Shown here piece by piece: positions 1 through 7,851 of a stretch of DNA of 11,574 nt. Origin of the DNA: an uncultured Ruminococcus sp. (GTDB lineage: Bacteria; Bacillota; Clostridia; Oscillospirales; CAG-382). The stretch's first letter is position 1, and the number at the start of each line of letters is the position of its first letter. The notes below the pieces were generated by a model. It did no database searches. It saw nothing but the letters and a program-made list of their open reading frames with translations, and was not told the DNA's origin. The stretch lies in contig CACZRJ010000280.1 of NCBI GenBank assembly GCA_902783535.1, forward strand, positions 1-11,574. Reading direction: 5' to 3'. Made by a program: the position numbers and the translations under genes.

Positions 1-12
1 ACGGGCTGACAG

Positions 13-55
13 AAAAAAGGTGCAGCCCGGACGGTAGGGATACCGTACGGGCTGC
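13..55 (-). terminator. Rho-independent terminator of the aquaporin gene
   Basis: Read on the minus strand, a long hairpin (arms 22-36 and 41-55, loop GGGA/TCCC at 37-40) has one internal mismatch (30 opposite 47). It is followed by six U residues (A run at 13-18 on the plus strand). It begins 25 nt past the aquaporin stop codon. On the plus strand no T-run follows the hairpin, so it should work mainly for the minus-strand gene. Confidence 0.88.
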
Positions 56-79
56 CGTATGCAAAGATCTGAAGTCTGA

Positions 80-742
80 TCAGTCTTCTTTCTTGGAACC
101 GAAGAAACGGAAGGTGATGGCGGCGAGCAGGCTTCCGACGAATGGTGCGACGATGAAGACCCAGACGTTCTTCAAGGCCTCTCCGCCGACGAAGATGGCC
201 GGCCCGAAGCTGCGCGCGGGATTGACCGAGGTGCCGGTGAAATGGATCCCGATGATATGTACGAGGGTCAGCGTCAGGCCTATGACAATTCCGGCGACGG
301 CTGAATGCTCTTTTTTGGATGTCACGAACAGGATCACGAGCACGAAGATGAACGTGAGCAGGATCTCGATCAGCAGGGACAGCCAGATGTCGCCCTGGAA
401 CAGCGCGTTGGTCCCGAGTCCGGATTCTTTCCCGGCGAACAGCATCAGCAGAGCCGCGCCGGCAGTCGAACCGGCAAACTGGGCGATGATGTATCCGGCG
501 AAGTCTTTCAGACTGATTTTTCCGCATGCGAGCATCGCGAGAGAAACGGCGGGATTGATGTGGCATCCGGAGACGTTTCCGATGGAATATGCCATGCCGA
601 CGATGACGAGTCCGAACGAAAGCGCCGTCAGAAGGTATCCGCCCAGATCAGCGCAGCCGAGGACGGCCGCAGTGCCGCAGGCGACAAAGACGAGAACGAA
701 GGTACCGATGAATTCTGCGAGGTATTTTTTGAAGGATTCCAT
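80..742 (-). CDS. aqpZ: Aquaporin (MIP family, AqpZ-type water channel)
   Basis: This 220-residue inner-membrane channel is the normal length for a bacterial aquaporin and has six hydrophobic segments. Both half-helix signatures are intact: HINPAV (N63-P64-A65) and SVNPARS (N174-P175-A176-R177). The aromatic/arginine filter can be read by spacing against E. coli AqpZ: F43, H162, T171 and R177 correspond to F43, H174, T183 and R189. That combination marks an orthodox water channel; glycerol facilitators have a smaller residue in place of the His and a wider pore. The N-terminus (MESFKKYLAEFIGTF) is typical. The start is supported by AAAGGA about 8 nt upstream on the minus strand. The gene stands alone with its own promoter and terminator and is divergent from the sugar dehydratase. 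Family and fold are certain; strict water selectivity is inferred from the filter residues. Confidence 0.93.
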   Translation of the reverse strand: MESFKKYLAEFIGTFVLVFVACGTAAVLGCADLGGYLLTALSFGLVIVGMAYSIGNVSGCHINPAVSLAMLACGKISLKDFAGYIIAQFAGSTAGAALLMLFAGKESGLGTNALFQGDIWLSLLIEILLTFIFVLVILFVTSKKEHSAVAGIVIGLTLTLVHIIGIHFTGTSVNPARSFGPAIFVGGEALKNVWVFIVAPFVGSLLAAITFRFFGSKKED

Positions 743-789
743 GATAATTTCCTTTCATTCTGGTATTGTTTTTCGTTTTTTCTGACCTC

Positions 790-818
790 AGTATATCCAT
801 TGGAGGCGTTGAAGTCAA
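790..818 (-). promoter_or_regulatory. Sigma-A/sigma-70 type promoter for the aquaporin gene
   Basis: On the minus strand there is TTGACT (818-813), a 17-nt spacer and TATACT (795-790). This gives 5/6 matches to each consensus hexamer at ideal spacing. The predicted start is near 783, leaving a leader of about 40 nt before the ATG at 742, with the ribosome binding site inside it. Identified by consensus reading only. Confidence 0.75.
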
Positions 819-870
819 GAAAGCTTTTGAAAAATCACCATTTCCTGAATGAAAAGGCGCGTATTCTCTC

Positions 871-885
871 AAAAGAAGGTCTTTT
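871..885. repeat. Inverted repeat in the divergent promoter region, possible operator
   Basis: AAAAGA-AGG-TCTTTT is a perfect 6-bp inverted repeat with a 3-nt centre. It lies 15 nt upstream of the -35 box of the plus-strand dehydratase promoter and about 53 nt upstream of the minus-strand aquaporin -35 box. The site could bind a dimeric regulator of one or both genes. It could equally be chance in an AT-rich gap, and no known operator is recognised. Confidence 0.3.
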
Positions 886-899
886 CAGCACCAATTGAC

Positions 900-928
900 T
901 TGAATTCAGCCTGCCTGGCGGATATAAT
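900..928 (+). promoter_or_regulatory. Sigma-A/sigma-70 type promoter for the sugar dehydratase
   Basis: TTGAAT (900-905), a 17-nt spacer and a perfect TATAAT (923-928). The predicted transcription start is near 935, giving a leader of about 73 nt before the ATG at 1008. An overlapping TTGACT at 895-900 looks better as a hexamer, but it would force a 22-nt spacer. Confidence 0.78.
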
Positions 929-1007
929 GAAAAAGGTAATATGCGGCGGTGTGCCCTCCGCTCTTCGAAAACGCCTTCTGCCGGAAGGACGTCTGTGAGG
1001 TTTTTGC

Positions 1008-2885
1008 ATGAAACATTTGAAATCTCTGAGCTATATGATCGCTCAGCTTGCGGTCGACTTGCTGATTATAACAGGATCCCTTTTTCTCGGCTATATCATT
1101 CGTCTGGCCGCGGATGAAAAATCGTCCAGCCTGGCGTCGTATGCGCCGGCGTTTTTCATCGCGATACCGATTCTGCTGGTTTCTTATGTCTTCTTTTTCT
1201 TCCTGACCCGCGCATTCAAGATATACTGGCCGTTCGCATCCGTGCGGGATCTCGTGGCCGTATCCATCTGCCCGGTCGGAGCATACCTTGTCGCATTCCT
1301 TTTCGGGCTGATCCTTTCGAACCGGCTTCCTTTTTCCGTTTATCTGATGGGACTGATGGCGTCCGCCATTCTGATCGCGCTCTTCCGCGTCATGCTCCGC
1401 GTCAGCGGGAAAAAGGGCGCAAAGACCGGCCCGTCGCAGGATACGTCCGGGAACGTCATGATCGTCGGAGCGGGGGAAACCGGCAACTATTTACTTCACG
1501 AATTCCGCAACAATCCGGCTTATGCGGAGACCAGCGTCGTCTGTCTTGTCGACGACGATCCGATGAAGCAGGGAAAACGCGTTTACGGGGTCCCTGTTGT
1601 CGGGACGGTATCCGACATTCCCGCGGCGGTCGAGAAGTATTCCGTTTCACTGATCGTTTTCGCGATCACGCAATGCTCCGCGTCCAGAAGAGCCGAGATC
1701 CTTTCCGAATGCACCAAAACGGGGCGTGAGGTCCGTTCCGTGCCCGCCATGTCGAAACTGATCGACGGAAAGGTTTCCGCAAACACTTTACGGAACGTCA
1801 ATATCGAAGATCTGCTCGGAAGGGATCCGATCCGCATCAACCGGCAGCAGCTCGGCGATTCCGTGAAAGACAAGGTCGTCATGGTCACGGGCGGAGGCGG
1901 TTCCATCGGAAGCGAACTCTGCAGGCAGATCGCGACATTCGCGCCGAAGAAACTCGTGATCGTCGATATCTATGAAAACAACGCCTACGACATTCAGAAC
2001 GAACTCAAGCGGAATCACCCCGATCTTTCGCTGGACGTCCGTATCGCTTCGGTCCGCGATGTGGATAAAATGGAGCGGCTGTTTGAGGAACTCCGCCCGC
2101 AGGTCATCTTCCACGCTGCCGCACACAAGCACGTCCCTCTGATGGAAGACAGTCCTGACGAAGCTGTGAAAAACAATGTTTTCGGTACGCTGAACGTCGT
2201 TCGCATGGCGGACCGGTTCCGCGCCGAACGGTTCGTCATGATTTCCACGGACAAGGCCGTCAATCCGACGAACGTCATGGGCGCGACCAAACGCGTGTGC
2301 GAGATGATCGTCCAGTCCTACGACGAATATTCGGAAACGGAATTTGTGACGGTCCGGTTCGGAAACGTGCTCGGGTCCAACGGAAGCGTCATACCGCTCT
2401 TCAAAAAGCAGATCGAAAACGGCGGGCCGGTGACTGTGACGCATCCGGACATCATTCGGTACTTCATGACCATACCGGAGGCTGTTTCTCTGGTCCTTCA
2501 GGCGGCGTCCACGGCGAAAGGCGGCGAAATCTTCGTCCTTGACATGGGCAAGCCTGTCAAGATTCTGGACCTTGCGGAGAACCTGATCCGCCTGTCCGGC
2601 TTCACTCCCGGAAAGGACATCGAAATCAAGTTTACGGGTCTCCGTCCCGGGGAAAAGCTGTATGAAGAACTGCTGATGGACGAAGAGGGACTTCAGGCGA
2701 CGGAGAACGAGTTGATCCATATCGGAAAGCAGATCGAGATCAACTACCAGGAGTTTTACGGAAAACTGTCCGAATTGCGGCACGCCGCGAGCGAGGGCGG
2801 AGACGTCGTGAAACTTCTGCACGAAACGGTTCCGACTTTCAAAACGCCGGAAGAAGTCAACGCAGCCGGAATCAAATCAGAATAG
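1008..2885 (+). CDS. Membrane-bound nucleotide-sugar 4,6-dehydratase/epimerase, CapD/PglF/WbpM family
   Basis: This 625-residue protein has the full family layout: four N-terminal transmembrane segments (about 10-32, 45-67, 79-103, 107-130), a CoA-binding-like Rossmann domain with GAGETG at 154-159, and a catalytic extended-SDR domain with TGGGGSIGSE at 294-303. The active site shows T414-D415-K416 and M424-x3-K428. Met in place of the usual SDR Tyr is characteristic of this family (PglF, WbpM, FlaA1 types) and not a defect. Characterised relatives convert UDP-GlcNAc to the 4-keto-6-deoxy sugar, the first step towards bacillosamine, QuiNAc or FucNAc for surface glycans or protein glycosylation. 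The exact substrate cannot be read here. The start follows GTGAGG with a 7-nt gap. The gene looks monocistronic, between its own promoter and a strong terminator, with no glycan genes next to it in the window. Confidence 0.92.
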   Translation: MKHLKSLSYMIAQLAVDLLIITGSLFLGYIIRLAADEKSSSLASYAPAFFIAIPILLVSYVFFFFLTRAFKIYWPFASVRDLVAVSICPVGAYLVAFLFGLILSNRLPFSVYLMGLMASAILIALFRVMLRVSGKKGAKTGPSQDTSGNVMIVGAGETGNYLLHEFRNNPAYAETSVVCLVDDDPMKQGKRVYGVPVVGTVSDIPAAVEKYSVSLIVFAITQCSASRRAEILSECTKTGREVRSVPAMSKLIDGKVSANTLRNVNIEDLLGRDPIRINRQQLGDSVKDKVVMVTGGGGSIGSELCRQIATFAPKKLVIVDIYENNAYDIQNELKRNHPDLSLDVRIASVRDVDKMERLFEELRPQVIFHAAAHKHVPLMEDSPDEAVKNNVFGTLNVVRMADRFRAERFVMISTDKAVNPTNVMGATKRVCEMIVQSYDEYSETEFVTVRFGNVLGSNGSVIPLFKKQIENGGPVTVTHPDIIRYFMTIPEAVSLVLQAASTAKGGEIFVLDMGKPVKILDLAENLIRLSGFTPGKDIEIKFTGLRPGEKLYEELLMDEEGLQATENELIHIGKQIEINYQEFYGKLSELRHAASEGGDVVKLLHETVPTFKTPEEVNAAGIKSE

Positions 2886-2920
2886 AGAAAAGGACCTGAT
2901 TCTTTTCAGATCGAAGCAGC

Positions 2921-2953
2921 GCCGTGTCCGAGGGTTTCGGACACGGCCTTTTT
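2921..2953 (+). terminator. Strong Rho-independent terminator after the dehydratase
   Basis: A perfect 11-bp GC-rich stem (2921-2931 with 2937-2947; GCCGTGTCCGA and its complement), a 5-nt loop and then C plus five T (2949-2953). It lies 35 nt after the stop and separates this gene from the uvrB operon. Confidence 0.93.
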
Positions 2954-3008
2954 CCTACTCACCTGACTGTCCCGGAAAGGTTTCCCATTGAAAGCCTTTG
3001 CTTTTTTT

Positions 3009-3030
3009 GAAAATGTACTTCCATATTTTC
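3009..3030. repeat. Inverted repeat over the -35 region of the uvrB promoter, possible operator
   Basis: GAAAAT (3009-3014) and ATTTTC (3025-3030) are perfect inverted 6-mers separated by 10 nt. With one extra T in the right arm the match extends to TTGAAAAT / ATTTTC-t-CAA. A second, overlapping pair is CATAT (3022-3026) and ATATG (3034-3038). They cover the -35 and spacer region, where a repressor would act. No canonical Gram-positive LexA box (GAAC-N4-GTTC) is present. Being AT-rich, this could be chance. Confidence 0.3.
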
Positions 3031-3038
3031 TCAATATG

Positions 3039-3047
3039 TGGTATAAT
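3039..3047 (+). promoter_or_regulatory. Extended -10 promoter of the uvrB-uvrA-radical SAM-DUF2344 operon
   Basis: TGGTATAAT is a perfect -10 hexamer (3042-3047) with a TG extension at 3039-3040. The 17-nt-spaced -35 position (3019-3024, TTCCAT) is poor, as is common for extended -10 promoters or regulated genes. The predicted start is near 3054. No promoter of similar quality was noticed between here and 10344, so it probably drives all four genes. Confidence 0.72.
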
Positions 3048-3063
3048 TATACGTTAACAAATG

Positions 3064-3070
3064 AGGAGGG
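3064..3070 (+). promoter_or_regulatory. Ribosome binding site that sets the uvrB start at 3082
   Basis: AGGAGGG lies 11 nt upstream of the ATG at 3082. The alternative in-frame ATG at 3061 lies before this site, has no Shine-Dalgarno sequence and would be only about 7 nt from the predicted transcript start. Confidence 0.7.
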
Positions 3071-3081
3071 CGACGGACGGG

Positions 3082-5043
3082 ATGGATCAGTTTGTTCTGC
3101 ATTCGGAATTCCGGCCGACGGGGGACCAGCCGCAGGCGATCGAGAAGCTTGCGGAAGGCATTCTCCGCGGTGACCGGGATCAGGTGCTGCTCGGCGTTAC
3201 GGGCTCCGGGAAAACCTTTACCATGGCGAATATCATCGAGAAAGTCAATCGCCCGACGCTTGTACTGGCGCACAACAAGACGCTTGCGGCTCAGCTTTGC
3301 GGGGAATTCCGGGAGTTTTTTCCGGAAAACGCCGTGGAGTTTTTCGTGTCGTACTATGACTATTATCAACCGGAAGCCTATGTTCCCGGAAAAGATATTT
3401 ATATCGAAAAAGACAGTTCCGTCAACGACGAGATCGATAAGCTCAGACATTCCGCGACGTCCGCGCTGCTCGAACGCAGGGACGTGATCGTCGTCTGCTC
3501 CGTTTCATGCATCTATTCGCTCGGCGATCCGGAGGAATATCGCAATCATGTGCTTTCTCTCCGGCCCGGAATGAAAATGTCCCGCGAAGATGTGATCAAA
3601 CGGCTGGTGATGATGCAGTACGCGCGCAGCGATATCGGGTTCGAACGGGACAATTTCCGCGTCCGCGGGGATGTTCTCGACGTGTTTCCCGCCAACTCTA
3701 GCACGGACGCCGTCCGAATCGAGTTTTTCGGGGACGAAATCGACCGTCTGTGCAGTCTGAACGTTGTCACGGGAGAGGTCAGCGCGCTGCTCAACTATGT
3801 TCCGATCTATCCGGCGTCGCATTACGTGACGAATGCGGACAGGAGGGAAAAGGCCATCAGGGAGATCCTCGAGGAACTGAACGAACGCATCGCTTTTTTC
3901 GAAGGCCAGCAGCGGTGGATCGAAGCGCAGCGGATCAAGGAGCGCGTTCTGTTCGACGTGGAGCAGCTGCGGGAAATCGGATTCTGCAGCGGCGTGGAGA
4001 ATTATTCCCGCGTGCTTGCCGGAAGAGAGCCGGGCAGCCGGCCGTTCACTCTGCTCGACTTCTTTCCGAAGGATTTTCTTCTGTTCGTCGACGAGTCCCA
4101 CGTAACCGTCCCGCAGGTCCGGGGCATGTCCGGAGGCGATTATTCCAGAAAGAAGAATCTCGTTGATTACGGTTTCCGTCTCCCGTCGGCCTTTGACAAC
4201 CGGCCGCTGAAATTTGACGAATTCAATGCGCTGAGAGGGCAGACGGTTTACTTCTCGGCCACGCCGAACGACTATGAGAAAAACCTTTCGACGCAGGTCG
4301 TGGAACAGATCATCCGGCCGACGGGTCTGCTGGATCCGGAAGTGGTCGTCCGGCCGACGGAAGGGCAGATCGACGATCTTGCCGGCGAGATCCGCATGCG
4401 TTCCGCAAAAGGAGAACGCGTTCTGGTGACGACTCTGACGAAAAAAATGGCGGAAGATCTCAGCGAGTACTTCAGCAGAAACGGCATTCGCACGCGGTAT
4501 ATGCATTTCGATATCGATACGATGGAAAGGATCGACATCCTGACCGGACTTCGGGAGGGTGAGTTCGACGTTCTTGTAGGCATCAATCTTCTGCGGGAAG
4601 GCCTCGACCTGCCTGAAGTTTCTCTCGTCGCCATCCTGGACGCCGACAAGGAAGGATTTCTGCGCAGCGAAACGTCGCTGATCCAGACCATCGGGAGAGC
4701 CGCGAGAAACGCGGAAGGCAAAGTCATCCTTTATGCGGACACGATGACGGATTCCATGAAAAACGCGATTGCGGAAACCAACAGGCGAAGAGAGATCCAG
4801 AGCGAATACAACCGGCAGAACGGCATCGTGCCGAAGACCATCCGGAAAGATATCCGCGCTCCGATCTCCATCATCGCGAAAGCGGATCTGCAGGAAAAAG
4901 GAAAAATGACGAAAACGCAGCGGAAGAAACTGATCGATTCGCTGACGGAGGAAATGAAGCGCGCGGCGAAGGAACTCGACTTCGAGACGGCCGCGCTGCT
5001 GCGCGACCGGATTCGGAGAATCCTGGGAACAGAAACGGAGTAA
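3082..5043 (+). CDS. uvrB: Excinuclease ABC subunit UvrB
   Basis: UvrB is the DNA-opening, damage-verifying subunit of nucleotide excision repair. UvrA loads it and it then recruits UvrC for incision. From the ATG at 3082 it has 653 residues and begins MDQFVLHSEF, aligning with standard UvrB starts; an ATG at 3061 would add seven unrelated residues. Visible elements: Walker A GVTGSGKT (38-45); the tyrosine-rich beta-hairpin YYDYYQPEAY (91-100) that inserts between strands; the Walker B/DEAH-like box VDESH (336-340); SAT motif (392-394); helicase motif V LLREGLDLPE (503-512); motif VI QTIGRAAR (535-542); and a C-terminal UVR coiled-coil (about 613-648) that contacts UvrC. All key residues are present. 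It is first in the operon and its stop lies 3 nt before the uvrA start. Confidence 0.97.
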   Translation: MDQFVLHSEFRPTGDQPQAIEKLAEGILRGDRDQVLLGVTGSGKTFTMANIIEKVNRPTLVLAHNKTLAAQLCGEFREFFPENAVEFFVSYYDYYQPEAYVPGKDIYIEKDSSVNDEIDKLRHSATSALLERRDVIVVCSVSCIYSLGDPEEYRNHVLSLRPGMKMSREDVIKRLVMMQYARSDIGFERDNFRVRGDVLDVFPANSSTDAVRIEFFGDEIDRLCSLNVVTGEVSALLNYVPIYPASHYVTNADRREKAIREILEELNERIAFFEGQQRWIEAQRIKERVLFDVEQLREIGFCSGVENYSRVLAGREPGSRPFTLLDFFPKDFLLFVDESHVTVPQVRGMSGGDYSRKKNLVDYGFRLPSAFDNRPLKFDEFNALRGQTVYFSATPNDYEKNLSTQVVEQIIRPTGLLDPEVVVRPTEGQIDDLAGEIRMRSAKGERVLVTTLTKKMAEDLSEYFSRNGIRTRYMHFDIDTMERIDILTGLREGEFDVLVGINLLREGLDLPEVSLVAILDADKEGFLRSETSLIQTIGRAARNAEGKVILYADTMTDSMKNAIAETNRRREIQSEYNRQNGIVPKTIRKDIRAPISIIAKADLQEKGKMTKTQRKKLIDSLTEEMKRAAKELDFETAALLRDRIRRILGTETE

Positions 5044-5046
5044 TCT

Positions 5047-7851
5047 ATGGCATCATCGCATTTGACTGTCAAGGGCGCGCGCGTCCACAATCTGAAAAAC
5101 GTGGATCTGACGATCCCGCGCGACAGCATGGTCGTATTTACCGGCCTTTCCGGATCCGGGAAATCTTCTCTCGCTTTCGACACCATCTATGCCGAGGGTC
5201 ACCGCAGATTCGTTCAGTCGCTGTCCTCTTACGCCAGAATGTTTCTCGGGCAGCTGGACAAGCCGGACGTCGACGGGATCGACGGACTTTCCCCGGCCAT
5301 TTCCATCGATCAGAAGACGACGTCGAAAAATCCGCGCTCCACTGTCGGGACTGTCACCGAGATCTATGACTACCTCCGGCTTCTTTATGCGCGCATCGGA
5401 TTGCCGCACTGCCCGATTTGCGGAGAGGTCATCAAGCAGCAGTCGGTCGATGAGATCGTCGACGCGATCATGTGTTTCCCGGAAGGGACGCGTTTCATGG
5501 TCATGGCGCCCGTCGTCAGCGGCAAAAAAGGCATGCATGAAAAGGTTTTCGAAGACGCGAAACGGAGCGGGTACGTTCGCATCCGCGTTGACGGAAGCCT
5601 TTACGACCTGTCGGAAAAAATCACGCTTGACAAGAATCAGAAGCACGATATCGACGTCGTTGTAGACAGACTGATCCTGAAAGAGGGCATCCAGTCCAGA
5701 CTGACGGACAGCGTGGAAAACGCTTCCAAGCTTGCAGACGGGCTGATCAAGGTCGTCACGGTCGAAGAACACCCGGAAGAATTCCTTTTTTCACAGAACT
5801 ACGCATGCAAGACGCACGGGATCTCCATCGGGGAGCTGGAGCCGAGACTCTTCTCTTTCAACAACCCGGCCGGCGCCTGCGAAGCATGCAACGGGCTCGG
5901 AGAGAATTTCGTCCTCGTTCCGGAAAAACTGATCCCGGACCGTTCTTTGTCCCTTTACAACGGCGCGATCATCTGCAACGGTTTCAAAACAGTCGAAGCC
6001 GGCAGCTATTATGCGGAGATCATCGATGCCGTCGGGTCTTTGTACGGTTTCGGGATTCACACGCCGCTGGAAAAGTATTCCGACGAGGCGTTCGAGGTTT
6101 TGATGTACGGAAACGCGAACAGGAAACGCGCGATCGGAGAGCCTCGCTTTGAAGGCGTCATTCCCATCATAAAGCGGCGCTACGATACGAATTCCTCATT
6201 TGAGGTCCGCGAGTATTACGAGACCTTCATGGAGAATGTCCCGTGCCCCGCGTGCAAGGGGAGACGGCTGAAGCCGGAGTCGCTTGCCGTGACGGTGGGA
6301 GACGAGGACATCATGTCCTTCTGCGGGCGGTCGGTCGATTCTGCGCTCGAGAAGATCAACTCGCTGAAACTGACGCCGACCGAGGAAACCATCGTCAAGG
6401 ACATCCGCAAGGAGATCAACGCACGCCTCGGATTTTTGAAGAACGTCGGGCTTGAGTACCTGACGCTCGCCCGTAAGTCGGGTTCTCTGTCGGGCGGTGA
6501 GGCACAGCGAATACGTCTCGCCACGCAGATCGGTTCCGCATTGACAGGCGTCCTTTACATTCTCGACGAGCCGAGCATCGGCCTGCATCAAAGGGACAAC
6601 GGGAAACTGATCAGAACGCTGAAGCAGCTGAGAGACATCGGGAATACGGTCATCGTCGTAGAGCACGACGAGGAAACCATGCGCAGCGCCGACTGGCTGG
6701 TCGATGTCGGACCGAGAGCGGGCATTCACGGCGGGGAGATCATCTACAGCGGCCCGCCGGAAGGGATCGCGGAATGTAAGGACTCCCTGACCGGCCAGTA
6801 TCTGTCCGGAGTTCGCAAGATCGACGTTCCGAAAACGAGAAGAAAAGGGAACGGACGGACTCTGACCGTTGTCGGCGCCCGCGAAAATAACCTGAAAGAC
6901 CTGACCGTTGACTTTCCGCTCGGGACGTTCATCTGCGTGACCGGAGTTTCTGGCTCGGGCAAGTCTTCGCTCGTCAACCTGATCCTGTATCGCGGGCTCG
7001 CGCGGAAGCTCGGCAGGCTTGCCGTCGTTCCGGGAAAGCACGACAGAATTGAGGGAATGGAGTTCATAGACAAGGTCATTCAGATCGACCAGTCACCGAT
7101 CGGGAGAAATCCCAGGTCCAATCCCGCGACATATACCGGAATGTTTTCCGAGATCCGCGCCGTTTTCGCGGCGACGCCGGAAGCGAAGGCGAGAGGGTAC
7201 CAGGACGGACGGTTCTCGTTCAACGTCAAAGGCGGCAGGTGCGAGGCATGCCACGGCGACGGAACGAATCTCATCGAGATGCATTTCCTTCCCGACGTTT
7301 ACGTGACCTGCGACGTCTGCAAAGGCAGAAGATACAACCGCGAAACGCTGGAAGTGAAATATAAGGGAAAATCCATTTACGACGTTCTTGAAATGACTGT
7401 CGACGAAGGCGTGGAATTCTTCTCCGTTTACCGTTCCATTTCGAGAAAACTGAAAACGCTTCAGGATGTGGGTCTGGGATATCTCAAGATCGGCCAGCCC
7501 TCCAACACGCTTTCCGGAGGGGAAGCGCAGCGGATCAAACTGGCGACTGAGCTTTCGCGCGTTTCTACCGGGAACACGCTGTACGTGCTCGACGAGCCGA
7601 CGACCGGACTTCATTCCTATGACGTGAATCAGCTTCGCTCCGTACTCCAGCGACTGGTGGACGCGGGCAATACCGTTATCGTCATCGAGCACAATCTCGA
7701 TCTGATCAAAACGGCGGATTACCTGATCGATCTCGGACCGGAAGGCGGAGACGCGGGCGGGGAAGTGATCGCCGTCGGGACGCCGGAAGAGGTGGCGGCC
7801 AATCCCGTCAGTTACACAGGCCAGTATTTGAAGGAGGTGCTTCCGAAGTGA
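5047..7851 (+). CDS. uvrA: Excinuclease ABC subunit UvrA
   Basis: UvrA is a dimeric ABC-type ATPase that scans DNA for bulky lesions and delivers UvrB. At 934 residues it is full length (E. coli 940). First ATPase: Walker A GLSGSGKS (33-40), signature LSGGE (481-485), Walker B ILDEP (505-509). Second ATPase: Walker A GVSGSGKS (633-640), signature LSGGE (822-826), Walker B VLDEPT (847-852). Metal modules: CPAC at 400-403, and a C-terminal zinc finger with C732/C735 and C755/C758. The first module is C254-x2-H257 ... C278-x2-C281, with His where many relatives have Cys. There is also a CPIC at 122-125. The ATG follows GGAG (5037-5040), which overlaps the end of uvrB, so translation is likely coupled. 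Its own 3' end carries the ribosome binding site of the next gene. Confidence 0.97.
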   Translation: MASSHLTVKGARVHNLKNVDLTIPRDSMVVFTGLSGSGKSSLAFDTIYAEGHRRFVQSLSSYARMFLGQLDKPDVDGIDGLSPAISIDQKTTSKNPRSTVGTVTEIYDYLRLLYARIGLPHCPICGEVIKQQSVDEIVDAIMCFPEGTRFMVMAPVVSGKKGMHEKVFEDAKRSGYVRIRVDGSLYDLSEKITLDKNQKHDIDVVVDRLILKEGIQSRLTDSVENASKLADGLIKVVTVEEHPEEFLFSQNYACKTHGISIGELEPRLFSFNNPAGACEACNGLGENFVLVPEKLIPDRSLSLYNGAIICNGFKTVEAGSYYAEIIDAVGSLYGFGIHTPLEKYSDEAFEVLMYGNANRKRAIGEPRFEGVIPIIKRRYDTNSSFEVREYYETFMENVPCPACKGRRLKPESLAVTVGDEDIMSFCGRSVDSALEKINSLKLTPTEETIVKDIRKEINARLGFLKNVGLEYLTLARKSGSLSGGEAQRIRLATQIGSALTGVLYILDEPSIGLHQRDNGKLIRTLKQLRDIGNTVIVVEHDEETMRSADWLVDVGPRAGIHGGEIIYSGPPEGIAECKDSLTGQYLSGVRKIDVPKTRRKGNGRTLTVVGARENNLKDLTVDFPLGTFICVTGVSGSGKSSLVNLILYRGLARKLGRLAVVPGKHDRIEGMEFIDKVIQIDQSPIGRNPRSNPATYTGMFSEIRAVFAATPEAKARGYQDGRFSFNVKGGRCEACHGDGTNLIEMHFLPDVYVTCDVCKGRRYNRETLEVKYKGKSIYDVLEMTVDEGVEFFSVYRSISRKLKTLQDVGLGYLKIGQPSNTLSGGEAQRIKLATELSRVSTGNTLYVLDEPTTGLHSYDVNQLRSVLQRLVDAGNTVIVIEHNLDLIKTADYLIDLGPEGGDAGGEVIAVGTPEEVAANPVSYTGQYLKEVLPK
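7831..7837 (+). promoter_or_regulatory. Ribosome binding site for the GTG-initiated radical SAM gene, inside uvrA
   Basis: AAGGAGG lies 10 nt upstream of the GTG at 7848, within the last codons of uvrA. It supports GTG as the start, with the start and the uvrA stop sharing the four bases GTGA. Confidence 0.85.

Noticed and set aside
305..898. Plus-strand open frame of 197 codons antisense to the aquaporin gene
   Set aside because: The low-complexity E/D/Q-rich product is a mirror of hydrophobic aquaporin codons, and the real gene has NPA motifs plus its own promoter and terminator.
941..1117. Small reading frame of 58 codons in the dehydratase leader, overlapping its start
   Set aside because: An AAAAGG precedes the ATG, but it sits at or before the predicted transcript start (about 935), and the product looks like out-of-frame coding sequence.
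1788..2822. Long minus-strand open frame opposite the sugar dehydratase (344 codons)
   Set aside because: Same codon-bias shadow; no domain, and the plus-strand SDR motifs account for the conservation.
2974..2985. GGAAA-GG-TTTCC inverted repeat upstream of uvrB
   Set aside because: Short, about 57 nt upstream of the -10 box and just after the previous terminator; nothing distinguishes it from chance.
2954..3060. Canonical LexA/SOS box upstream of uvrB
   Set aside because: No GAAC-N4-GTTC or CTG-N10-CAG site could be found; only the AT-rich repeats reported separately.
3505..4506. Long minus-strand open frame opposite uvrB (333 codons)
   Set aside because: It is fully antisense to strongly conserved UvrB motifs, has no family resemblance, and is explained by GC-rich third codon positions.
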